Source of the DNA: Micromonospora chokoriensis
Lineage (GTDB): Bacteria > Actinomycetota > Actinomycetes > Mycobacteriales > Micromonosporaceae
Assembly: GCF_000718555.1 (NCBI RefSeq)
Contig: NZ_JOAN01000001.1
Coordinates: 186,001 to 250,000, forward strand
DNA: 64,000 nucleotides
Direction: 5' to 3'
Both the position numbers and the translations under genes were made by a program. Shown one piece after another: positions 44,851 to 54,500 of this stretch. Below the pieces are notes generated by a model. It saw only the letters and a list, made by a program, of their open reading frames with translations, was not told where the DNA came from and searched no databases. How positions within the stretch are numbered: position 1 is the stretch's first letter; each line of letters begins with the position of its first letter.

Positions 44851-45792
44851 GTGCCCGGCGCGCCGCTCAAGCCGATGCTCGCGATGACCGGGCCGCTCCC
44901 GGCGGGTGACGGCTGGGCGTACGAGTTCAAGTGGGACGGGGTCCGCGCGCTCGCCGATATTTCCAACGGTGGTCAGCACCTGTATGCCCGCTCCGGCGTC
45001 GAGATCACCGCCGCGTACCCGGAGTTGGCCACCCTGCCCGAGCAGGTCGACGACGCGCTGCTCGACGGTGAGGTGGTGCTACTCGGGGAGGGCGGGCAGC
45101 CGTCGTTCACGGCGCTGGCCGAGCGGATGCACGTGCGGGACCGGAACAAGGCCGCCCGGTTGGCGGCGGTCATGCCGGTGACGTACATGATCTTCGACCT
45201 GCTCCGGCTGAACGGCGACGACCTGACCGGCTGGTCGTACGAGCGCCGCCGCGCGGCCCTGGACGCGCTCGCGCTCGGTGGCCCCCGGTGGGCGGTGCCG
45301 CCGATGTTCGCCGACGGGCCGGCCACCTACGAGGCGGCCGGTGAGCATGGCCTGGAGGGCGTGATGGCCAAGCGGGTCGGGGCCGTCTACCGCCCGGGGG
45401 TGCGTTCGCCGGACTGGGTGAAGGTCAAGCTGGAGGTGACCGGCGACTTCGTCGTCGGCGGTTGGCGACCGGGAGCCCGCCGGATCGGCGGGCTGCTGGT
45501 CGGGGTGCCGGGCCCGGACGGCCGGCTGATCTACCGGGGTCGGGTCGGCGGCGGGATCGGCGCGGCCATCGAGCGACAGCTCCTCGCCGAGCTGGAGCCG
45601 CTGCGCTCCGGCGTGTCACCGTTCGCTCCGGGTGTGCCGCGCGAGGATGCCCGAGGTGCCAACTGGGTAACACCGCAGGTGGTGGTGGAGGTGAAGTACG
45701 GCCAGCGCACCCCCGACGGCCGGCTGCGCTTCCCCCGGGTGCTGCGGATGCGCCCCGACAAGCCTCCGGAGGAGGTCGAGGATGCCGGCTGA
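44851..45792 (+). CDS. ATP-dependent DNA ligase domain protein of the LigD type
   Basis: The 313-residue protein holds the nucleotidyltransferase and OB domains of LigD as a separate gene. EFKWDGVRALAD (Lys27 takes AMP) is motif I, DGEVVLL motif III, LEGVMAKR motif IV and DWVKVK motif V. It seals broken DNA ends in end joining. There is no polymerase or 3'-phosphoesterase domain; the polymerase is the next gene, overlapping by 11 bases. The start is GTG 44851. Confidence 0.92.
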   Translation: MPGAPLKPMLAMTGPLPAGDGWAYEFKWDGVRALADISNGGQHLYARSGVEITAAYPELATLPEQVDDALLDGEVVLLGEGGQPSFTALAERMHVRDRNKAARLAAVMPVTYMIFDLLRLNGDDLTGWSYERRRAALDALALGGPRWAVPPMFADGPATYEAAGEHGLEGVMAKRVGAVYRPGVRSPDWVKVKLEVTGDFVVGGWRPGARRIGGLLVGVPGPDGRLIYRGRVGGGIGAAIERQLLAELEPLRSGVSPFAPGVPREDARGANWVTPQVVVEVKYGQRTPDGRLRFPRVLRMRPDKPPEEVEDAG

Positions 45793-46693
45793 GCGGCTAC
45801 GGGTGGACGTCGAGGGCCGCGCGCTTGAGCTGTCCAACCTGGACAAGGTGCTCTACCCGGCGGCCGGGTTCACCAAGGGCGAGGTGATCGACTACTACAC
45901 CCGGATCTCCCCGGTGCTGCTGCCGCACCTGCGGGACCGGCCGGTTACCAGGATCCGCTACCCCAACGGGGTGGACGACAAGTCGTTCTTCGAGAAGAAC
46001 ACGCCGGCCGCGACCCCGGACTGGGTGCGGGTGGAGAATCTGCCCGCCCCCGGGTCGACGAAGGGCCGGGAGACCATCGACTACGTGGTCGCCGACGACC
46101 TGCCCACGCTGGTCTGGCTGGCCAACCTGGCCGCGTTGGAGCTGCACACACCGCAGTGGAAGGTGGGCGAGCACCCGGACATGATGGTCGTCGACCTGGA
46201 CCCAGGCCCGCCGGCCGGGCTCGCCGAGTGTTGCCCGGTGGCGGTGCTGATGCGCGACCGGCTCGCCGACGACGGCATCGAGTCGTACCCGAAGACGTCC
46301 GGCAAGAAGGGCATGCAGCTCTGCTGCCCGATCGCCGGCACCCAGTCGTCCGACCTCGTCTCCGACTACGCCCGGCGGATCGCCCAGGAGTTGGAGCAGG
46401 CCCACCCGAAGTTGATCGTGTCGAAGATGGCGAAGAACCTTCGGCCGGGCAAGGTCTTCATCGACTGGAGTCAGAACAACGCGGCGAAGACCACCGTTGC
46501 GCCGTACTCGCTGCGGGCCCAGTCGGTGCCGTCGGTGTCGACGCCACTGACCTGGGACGAGGTCGAGGCCGGCGCGCGTGGCCGGAAGCCGGCCGTCCGC
46601 CAGTTCACCGCCGCCGAGGTCCTGGCCCGGGTCGAGGAGTACGACGACCTGCTCGCCCCGCTGCTCGACGGCGGCCCGGAACTGCCGGGCTGA
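45782..46693 (+). CDS. LigD-type polymerase (primase-like) domain protein
   Basis: A 303-residue archaeo-eukaryotic primase-type polymerase that fills gaps in end joining. VVDLDPGPP gives the metal-binding Asp pair, KTSGKKG the nucleotide loop, and the C-terminal TTVAPYSLRA strand is typical. It starts inside the ligase gene (11-base overlap), so polymerase and ligase are made in equal amounts from one message. No phosphoesterase domain is seen in the window, so the LigD set is incomplete here or completed elsewhere. Confidence 0.92.
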   Translation: MPAERLRVDVEGRALELSNLDKVLYPAAGFTKGEVIDYYTRISPVLLPHLRDRPVTRIRYPNGVDDKSFFEKNTPAATPDWVRVENLPAPGSTKGRETIDYVVADDLPTLVWLANLAALELHTPQWKVGEHPDMMVVDLDPGPPAGLAECCPVAVLMRDRLADDGIESYPKTSGKKGMQLCCPIAGTQSSDLVSDYARRIAQELEQAHPKLIVSKMAKNLRPGKVFIDWSQNNAAKTTVAPYSLRAQSVPSVSTPLTWDEVEAGARGRKPAVRQFTAAEVLARVEEYDDLLAPLLDGGPELPG

Positions 46694-47012
46694 CGCCAGG
46701 TGACGTTGGGTGCCCGGGGCCAGGGGCGGTACCCCTGACAGAGCGTCGCGGGCCTCGGGGTCCCGTGCGGGCCGCTCACCACCTTTGCTCTGCTTACCTA
46801 TACGCACCACCGCGTTTAGCTGGGACTTTGAGACGGCCCGCGCAGTCGAGGGGTGGAAACTTTCCTCACGGGGCGTGTGCGTCGCATATAGGTAAGCAGA
46901 GCAAAGGCTCTGAGTTGGGGCCGTGGCCCGTAGCGGGGGCGGGCTCACCTGATGTGATCGGCCGGCGCCCACCGCGAGGGTGGACGCCGGCCGAAGGGGA
47001 ATTGGCGGTGGA
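46694..47012. other. Gene-free stretch holding a long inverted repeat
   Basis: No ORF is supported in these 319 bases between converging gene ends. The main content is the inverted repeat at 46783-46906. Confidence 0.5.
46783..46906. repeat. 124-base element with 20-base perfect inverted ends
   Basis: CTTTGCTCTGCTTACCTATA (46783-46802) is matched exactly by its complement at 46887-46906, with an 84-base centre. The ends are AT-richer than the surroundings. It lies between convergent genes. The perfect ends suggest a miniature transposable element or a structured RNA. Confidence 0.7.
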
Positions 47013-49317
47013 TCAGTTGCGGCCGAAGACCTGGCGGCTGGAGCCGAGGCGCAGCAGCACCGTCTCGCCGGTGGCGTCCTTGACCCCGTCGTTGTCGGTG
47101 ATCGCGTACACCTCGCCGTTGCCGGCCACGGTCAGACCCTCCAACTTCTCCTGCGTCCATCCGTTGGTGGCGCGCAGCGCGGGCAGCACGTCGACGGCGA
47201 GCGTCTTCGGCAGCACGGTCAGCGGGCCGGTCGCCGCCGCACCGGGCAGCGGCACCGTGTAGATCCGCTTCACAGTGGCGGCCGGGCCGTTCAGCTTGTC
47301 CCGCTCGATCACCGCGAGTCGGTCGCCGACGACGGTGATCTCGGAGAGGCCCATCCAGTCGCCGGGCACGGTGGTGGCCCCCAACTGGTAGCCGAACCAG
47401 CTCCAGGTGCCGGCCGTGACGTCGTACCGGCCGAGCCGGACGATGCCGGCCGGGTCGGTGCTCAGCTCCCGCTGCACGGCCACCCAGACGACCTCCCGGC
47501 CGTGCCGGTCGGTGGTCGCGGTGACCCCTTCGAAGCCCTGCTTGCCGAGGCCGGCGGCGACCTCGGCGGGCAGCAGAACGGTCTGCCGGGTGACCCCGTC
47601 GCCGTCGAGCCGGACCAGCTTGTTCTCCGTGCCCTTGGCACCCTCCACGGCGAGCCAGAAGCCACCCTGCGGGCGGGCGAAGATCCCCTCCGCGTCGTAC
47701 CCGACCGGAGCGCCTGCCGCATCCTTCACCGGCAGCGCGCCGGTGATCACGGCCGGGGTCCGCTTCGCGTCGATGGTGAGGACGCGGGTCTGGCTGTATG
47801 CCGCGTCGGTGACGCTGTAGAGCTGGTCCCGCTTGCCCGGGACCGCGCTCAGTGCGCCGAGTGCGCCCCAACCGATCGGGACGCCCGACTTGTCCGAGGC
47901 GGAGACGATGCTCGGAAACGCCGGGGTGCCCTTGCCGAGTTGGAAGAGCGACACCGAGGCGCGAACGTTCACCGAGGCGTCGTCCACCTCGCTGGAGACC
48001 GCGAGCAGCCCGCGCGACGGGATCGGCAGCAGCCCTTCCGGCCCGTTGCTTGTCGGCAGGATCTGCTGGAACACCGGCTTGGTGGGGTTGGCCAGGTCGT
48101 AGACGGCGACGAAGTTGCTCCGCTCCGAGCCGACGAACGCGTACCGGACGCCGTCGTACTCGGCGACGGCCACCCCCTCGGGCTCGGTGCCCTTCTTGCC
48201 GGCCCGGTCCTCGTTGTGCAGCCCGTAGGTGGTGGCGAGTCGCTCGAAGGTGTTGCCGGCGTCCCAGGCGACGCGTCCGCTGCGGCTGTCGAAGACCGAC
48301 CAGCCTCGGGTGCCGCCGTGCCAGTCGCCTTCGTTGGCCGTGGCGAGGTATCGGTCGTCGACCCAGGCCACCGCGTCCGGCTCACGCGGCACGTCGGTGA
48401 TGCTGCCGGTCAGGTCGATGACACCGTCCTTCTTGGTGTCGATGCCGCTGATCGTGGCGGTGCCGGCGCTGAACACCTTGGTGATCCGGCCGGTGGGCAG
48501 GTCGATGAGGGCGACGCCGTTGTTCTCCTGAAGCGTCACGGCGAGCTGGTTGCGGCTGTTGATCGAGACGTACTCCGGCTCGGGGTCGGTCGGCGCGGCG
48601 AGCCCGGCCTGCGCCAGCGCGGGCAGCGCGCTGCCGTCGACGCCGGTCAGCGCCACCGGCCGTAGCCGCCAACCGGCCGGGGACTTACCGGTCAGGTCGA
48701 CGATCTGCACGAAGCCGGCGGGCGCCTGGGGCAGGTCGCCCTCCTCGCCGCCGGGCGGGGTGGCCTCCTCGTCGCGCTGGTTCTCGATGGCGATCGCGGC
48801 GTACCGCTTGTCCTTGCTGATCGCGATCGAGTCGGGCTGACCGCCGAGGTCGAAGCTGGCGACCCGCTTGCGACTGGCCAACTCGATCACGTCGAGCCGG
48901 CCGGAGGGCTCGGTGAAGCTGCCGCTGGTGTTGACCACCACCAGCACGTACCTGCCGACCACGGCGACCGAGGTCGGCTCGTCCTCGGCGTTGCCGAGCT
49001 GGGCCAGGGAGAGCGTGCCGAGGCCGCGTGGCCGGCCGGCGGGAGATGTCCAGGAAGCCGATGCGCCGGGCCAGCGCGTCGGTGTGGATCAGGGTGCGAC
49101 CGTCCTCGCTGACCGCCGAGATCTCGGCGACCGTCGCGGTCGCCGGGTCCTCGCCGGCCGGACGGTTCTGGAACACCGGGTACGTGGCGACCCGGTCGAA
49201 GGCGAGCGACGTACCCGGGTGGTGGTGTCCACCGGCCGACGCGGGGGTGGCCCCGGCCAGGCTGGCGGCGGCGACACCGGCTGCGGTGAGCGCGGTGAAT
49301 GCTTTTCTGAGTGTCAA
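47013..49317 (-). pseudogene. Secreted esterase-like phytase family protein with a frameshift in its N-terminal part
   Basis: The main frame (47013-48962, 649 codons) encodes a beta-propeller with DAEGIFARPQGGFWLAVEGA and GFEGVTATTDRHGREVVWVA, marks of the esterase-like activity of phytase family. Its true N terminus is in another frame from an ATG at 49317: RKAFTALTAAGVAAASLAGA is a signal peptide, leading to GFLDIS at about 49042. From there the first frame reads PAGRPRGLGTLSLAQLGNAE into the main body. The two parts join with one surplus base near 49035-49044, in a run of C. The whole would be about 767 residues, secreted. A mutation or sequencing error is possible. Confidence 0.8.
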
Positions 49318-49371
49318 GGACTTCCTCCGTTAGGTCGTACCCGCTCGGAGGCTGACAGTCGTCGGGAAGCA

Positions 49372-50409
49372 TCAGCTTGCGTCGACATGAACAGTCGGCG
49401 ATGCGCGCAGCCGCCACCCGGCACCCACTATCAGGGCGACCGTGATGACGGTGACCGCGATGTCGCCGGCCAGTGCCGCAGCCGGGCTCGCCGGGGAGTA
49501 CGGCGGCACCAGGTACGCGAACGCGGCGGCCATGACCAGGCTCGCGGTGCCGGCGGCGAGTACGTGCCGTTGCCCCCAACCGCTGCACGACGACAAATAC
49601 GCGATCAGCGCACCGACGGCGGCGGCGAGTGAGAGCGCGATGACCACCCCTGGCCAGCCGGGGGCCAGGTCGGCGCCGAAGCGGACGAGGACGACCAGCA
49701 GAACCACCCAGAGCGGGTGCGGTGCCCGACGGGCCCGGCGCGGGCGGGGGCGTCGCCAGCGGGGCAGCAGTGCCGTCGCGACGAGGGCGAGGACCAGCGC
49801 CGCCGCGAACGCCAGTTGAAGCGGGCTGGCGAGGAAGCCCTTGCGGCCACTGCTGTCCGAGAAGATCAGCAGACTGCCGAGCAGGTAGATCACGCCGACC
49901 ACGCCGAGCCCGGGCCGGCCCAGCCACGGCCGAAGTCGACGGCCGGCACCGAGAAACGACTCGATGAGCACGATCGGCGCGCAGATGGTCAACACGATGT
50001 GGTTGCCCACGAAGTCGTAGGCCTGCCGCAGGCTGAATCCCAGCCCCGGCACCAGCGTCGCCTCGGCGACGGCGCGGGTGTCGGCGTACTGCGTGTCGTC
50101 GAGGTAGTCGGGGTTGAACAGCGACTGGTCGACCAGGCCGGCCTGGAGCACGCCGAACGCGGCGGCGAGCAGCACGATCGTCGGCCAACCCGCGCCGAGG
50201 TGCCGCGCGGTCTCCCGGATCAGGATCGCCGCGCCGCCGTACATCGGGCCCAGGAAGATCAGCACCGGCAGGAAGTCGTCGATGGCGAAGCCACCCCACG
50301 AGCACTCGGCCGCCCACGGCGCGAGCAGCAGCAACGCGATCACCGGCAGCAGCCGCCGACGCAGCGGCGGCCGGTCGGCGGTGGAGGAGGGCTCGGGTCC
50401 GGTCGGCAT
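49372..50409 (-). CDS. Polytopic membrane protein of unknown function
   Basis: The 345 residues contain about ten hydrophobic segments and a short cytoplasmic N terminus. A loop with WRRPRPRRARRAPH lies near residue 225. No transport or enzymatic motif is recognised. It stands between the phytase-like gene and a divergent TIGR03089 gene. Confidence 0.7.
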   Translation of the reverse strand: MPTGPEPSSTADRPPLRRRLLPVIALLLLAPWAAECSWGGFAIDDFLPVLIFLGPMYGGAAILIRETARHLGAGWPTIVLLAAAFGVLQAGLVDQSLFNPDYLDDTQYADTRAVAEATLVPGLGFSLRQAYDFVGNHIVLTICAPIVLIESFLGAGRRLRPWLGRPGLGVVGVIYLLGSLLIFSDSSGRKGFLASPLQLAFAAALVLALVATALLPRWRRPRPRRARRAPHPLWVVLLVVLVRFGADLAPGWPGVVIALSLAAAVGALIAYLSSCSGWGQRHVLAAGTASLVMAAAFAYLVPPYSPASPAAALAGDIAVTVITVALIVGAGWRLRASPTVHVDAS

Positions 50410-50551
50410 GGGCGCTCCTCGCGACGGTTCAGGGGGTCACCCCCACCGTGCGTGGGCCGACCGGTCACCCGATACGGCCATCGGCCGACGACCGCTGCGA
50501 CCAAAGTCGTTCAGTAGGGTGGGGGCGACGTCGCACCTGGGGAGCGTGGAG

Positions 50552-51304
50552 ATGCAGCCAACCGTCACGGCCGACCTGGCGGCCCAACCCGTCGAGGTCG
50601 AGCCTCCGCTGCTCAGCTACCGCGACGAGGCGACCGGCGAGCGCGTCGACCTGACCGCACAGCAGGTCGGTTCGTGGGCGGCGCGCAGCGCGAGTCTGCT
50701 GCGGGACGGCTGCGGTCTCGGCCCCGGCAGCCGCGTAGCGGTGCTACTGCCGCCGCACTGGCGTACCGCCGCGGTGTTGTTGGGCGCCTGGGCCTCCGGC
50801 CTGGCGGTGTCGTTCCGACCGCGCGCCACCGCGGGCCTGCCGGTGCTCGAACCCGGCGGCGACCGGCCGTTCGACGCGGTCTTCGTGACGCCGCAGCGGC
50901 AGGACGACTGGCTGGAGGACGTGCCGGACGCCCCGCACCGCTATCTCGTCGGCACCGGGCCAGGGCCGTTGGCCGATGTGCCGTTGGGTTGGTTGGACTG
51001 GTCCGCCGAGGTGCTTCGCTTCTCCGACGTCACGCCCGACCACACGGCCATCCACCCGTCCGACCCGGCCAGCGCGGACGGCACGACCTACGGCCAGTGG
51101 GGTGCGCTCGCCCAGGAGTTCGCCACCATGCTGGGCCTGCGCGCCGGCGACCGGCTGCTGGTCGACGCCGCCGAGACCGAGCAACCGCTGAAGTGGTTGC
51201 TCGCGCCGCTCTCGGCCGGCGCGTCCGTGGTGATCAGCGCCAACCTCGACCCGGCGCGACGAGACGCGGTCATCGCCGCCGAACAGGTCACCCGCGTCCT
51301 CTGA
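50552..51304 (+). CDS. TIGR03089-like protein, half of an AMP-ligase fold
   Basis: A 250-residue protein similar to the N-terminal region of acyl-adenylate ligases (LLSYRDEATGERVDLTAQQV, VAVLLPPHWRTAAVLLGAWA). It stops where the P-loop STGTTGxPKG and the C-terminal domain would follow, so it cannot adenylate by itself. Actinomycetes carry such a family named TIGR03089, of unknown role. The ATG at 50552 follows GGGGAG at eight bases, better than GTG 50546. Confidence 0.75.
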   Translation: MQPTVTADLAAQPVEVEPPLLSYRDEATGERVDLTAQQVGSWAARSASLLRDGCGLGPGSRVAVLLPPHWRTAAVLLGAWASGLAVSFRPRATAGLPVLEPGGDRPFDAVFVTPQRQDDWLEDVPDAPHRYLVGTGPGPLADVPLGWLDWSAEVLRFSDVTPDHTAIHPSDPASADGTTYGQWGALAQEFATMLGLRAGDRLLVDAAETEQPLKWLLAPLSAGASVVISANLDPARRDAVIAAEQVTRVL

Positions 51305-51550
51305 GCAGCCCGGGGCTTTTGATCAACTAACTGTTCATCCCTACAGCGTCCTTCTCTCATCCGGCTTGGCGGGCGAGTTCGCCCAGAGCCGGCAGGGTCA
51401 GCCAACGGTCGCGCCTGCCGGCGTGCCACAGCACCTGTGGACCGGAGCGCTGGCCTGCCCTCCAACCGTTCGTCGGCCCTGCGGTGTCGTGGCGGGTTCT
51501 TTCTCGTCGGTGGCGATCATCTTGACCCGTCACTAAGGAGAAACCCCGTC

Positions 51551-54500
51551 ATGACGCACGAAACACGTGCGCGGAGGAAGCGAACACGCGGCGTTCTGTC
51601 CGCTGTCGCGCTCATCCTCATCGCCGGACCGGCAACGGCCCTCAACCCCACGCTCGCGGGAGCGCAAGCGGCCCCGACCAGCGGTAACACGCCGCTGATC
51701 AACCTGAGCAGCGGGCAGAACGTCGAGGGCAAGCTCCCCGTCGTTGTCGAGCCGGTCACCGAGAACGACTCCGTGACCACCCTCGCGGTCGACGGCGACA
51801 AGATCGGCGCCGACAAGACCGCCGGCACCGCCCACTTCGCCTTCGAGATGGGTGGCAACGGCACCGAGGCCCGCTACCGCAACTACCTGACCGTCAACGC
51901 CCACACCGCCGAGGCGGACCGGGTCTACCTGCCGGACATCGCCGGCGGGCAGGTCGGCACCCTCGACTTCCCCGGTGACTGGCTGCGCCCCGGGGCGAAC
52001 ACCGTCACCGTCCACGCGGGAGCAAACTGGGTCGACTCGACCACCAAGACCGCCGTCGGCTACGAGGAGTTGCCCAACGGTGAGGGTGGTCGCTGCCCCA
52101 ACTACGACGACTACGCGCTGAGCAGCATCAGCCTCAGCCTGCTCGGTGTGGTCGCCGACGGTGAGCAGAACCTGTTCAGCTACAACTTCGGTGACGGCAC
52201 CTGCGGCACCTCGGCGAAGCTGCTCAACCAGGACCTGACGTTCGTCATCTCCGGTGAGCCGGGCAGCACCTCCGGTCTGCGTACCGACCTTGACACCACA
52301 AAGCTCACCAACGGTACGCACACCGTCAGCGCGACCACCCAGTCGGGCGCGAAGACGTCCGTGACCGTGGACGTCAACAACGCCCCGGCCGGCGCGGCGG
52401 TGGTCACCCCCGGTGACGGTGCCCGCGTACGCGGAACCCGGCCGGTGATCGCGGCGCTGCCCAGTGGCGGCAAGGACCACGTCGAGTCGTTGGCAATCGA
52501 CGACAAGCCCGCCGAGAACGCGGAGGCGCTGGCCACCGGCACCGCCACCCTCGGGCTCACGGTCGCGGCCGGCAACTCGGTCGAGGCGCGCTACCACAAC
52601 TACGCGCTTGTCAACGGCCACCGGGTCGACCTCGGCGGTGACTACGGCGCGACCGGCACGGAGGACGTCAAGCTGGCGTTCCCGACCCGGTTCCTGCACC
52701 TCGGTGACAACGTCATCGAGATCAGGACCGGCGACTACAACGGCACCCTCAACGGGGCGACCTGCGCCAACCACGACGACTTCACGCTCACCCGGGCGGC
52801 GACGAGCCTCACGCTGAGCACGGCGGGCACGGTGACGGCCGGCGCCACGTACATCGTCACCACCGCCGGCACGACCGTGACGAAGGCGGAGACGACAGCT
52901 GCAACGCTGGTGCTTGGCGACGGCACCTGCGCCGCCAACAAGGACGCCGAACTCCACTTCACCATCGCGGACGCCCCGACGACGCGTACCGTCGACACCC
53001 TCGGCAGCGGCGGCGACGCACACCTGAAGGTGTTCGTCGGTGGCAACGGCAGCGACAACGGGTACGACAACAAGGTGCTGATCAACGGCATCCCGCTGGA
53101 GATCGGCATGTGGGAGAAGGAGGTCGCCGACCTCGCCTTCCCGAACGAGTGGCTGGTGCCGGGCGTCAACGCCGTGGAGTTCGTCGCGGGCAACGACCAC
53201 GGCAGCGCCAAGCCGGGCGGCTGCGACAACTTCGACGACTTCACCCTGCGCGACTTCCAGCTGCTGCCGACCGGCGCGAAGGCCACCCAGCTCACCCGGT
53301 CGATCGCGCAGACGACTGTCACCATCGGCTCGGCGAGCTACCCTGCCGGCTCCCAGGTGACCACGTCCATCGGTGACGGCACCTGCGGCAGCAGCTACAA
53401 CGGTGTGCTGACCAAGATGGTGCTGTTCGACGTCACCGCGCAGGACGGCTCGGCGCTGTCGGCGCTGGGCAAGCGCGCCGACGTGGACACGACGTCGATC
53501 GCGGACGGCCCCCACACCATCAAGGCGGTCGTCGGGGACAAGACCTCGACGCGGCGCTTCACCACCGACAACACCGCCCCGGAGATCGAGAGCAGCGTCC
53601 CGGCAGCCGGGCAGCGGCTGACCTCGACCGTGGCGCTCAACGTCAAGATCAAGGACGCCACCGGGGTGGTCGGCACGCCGGTCATCACGCTGGACGGCAC
53701 GGCCGTCAAGCAGGGCGACCAGATCGGCCACGGTCTGCCGGCCGGGCAGCACACCATCGCGCTGACGGCGACCGACGCGCTCGGCAACACCGCCACCCGT
53801 GAGGTGCGTTTCAGCAGCGCCAGCATCCCGGACGTCCCGACCGAGCTGAACTCGACGGTCAAGGGCACCGACCCGCTCTCGGCCGAGCTGTCCGCCCGGA
53901 TCCCCGGTGCCGAGGGCGTCGGGCTGACCGCCACCTTCACCAAGGCGGACGTGGTCCTGCCGACGGCCGGCTACCAGGGTGAGGCGGCCGACGTGCCGAC
54001 CACGCTCGACGTCCAGCACGACAAGAGCGTTGACGTCACCTCGCTGCGTCCGCTCGACGGCGCGACGATCGACACCCCGTCCACCCGTGGAGTGATCTTC
54101 CAGCGCTACGACCTGCCGCTCGGGGCGACCAAGCAGGAGCCGACGCTGCGCTGGTCGGGCACGATCGACCCGGCGCGGATCGTGGCGCTGCGGGCCTGGA
54201 ACCCGGCCACCGGCAAGTGGGTCGTGCTGACCAGTTCGCGGGGCCAGGCCGGGAACGAGACGGTCCTGACCGCGCCGGTGGAGGCCGGCTACCGCGACGG
54301 CGGTGTGGTGCACGTGCTGGTCACCGGCGAGGACCCGTTCGCCGACGACCTGTCCCCGCACGACTCGACGGCGCAGAACGACAAGGACCGCTTCGAGGAC
54401 CCGGCGTCGTACGACTTCTCGCTGGCGCACTTCACCGATACCCAGTACGTCACCGAGGGTGCGGCTGGCGGCAGCTACGACGACTTCGACGGCAAGGCCG

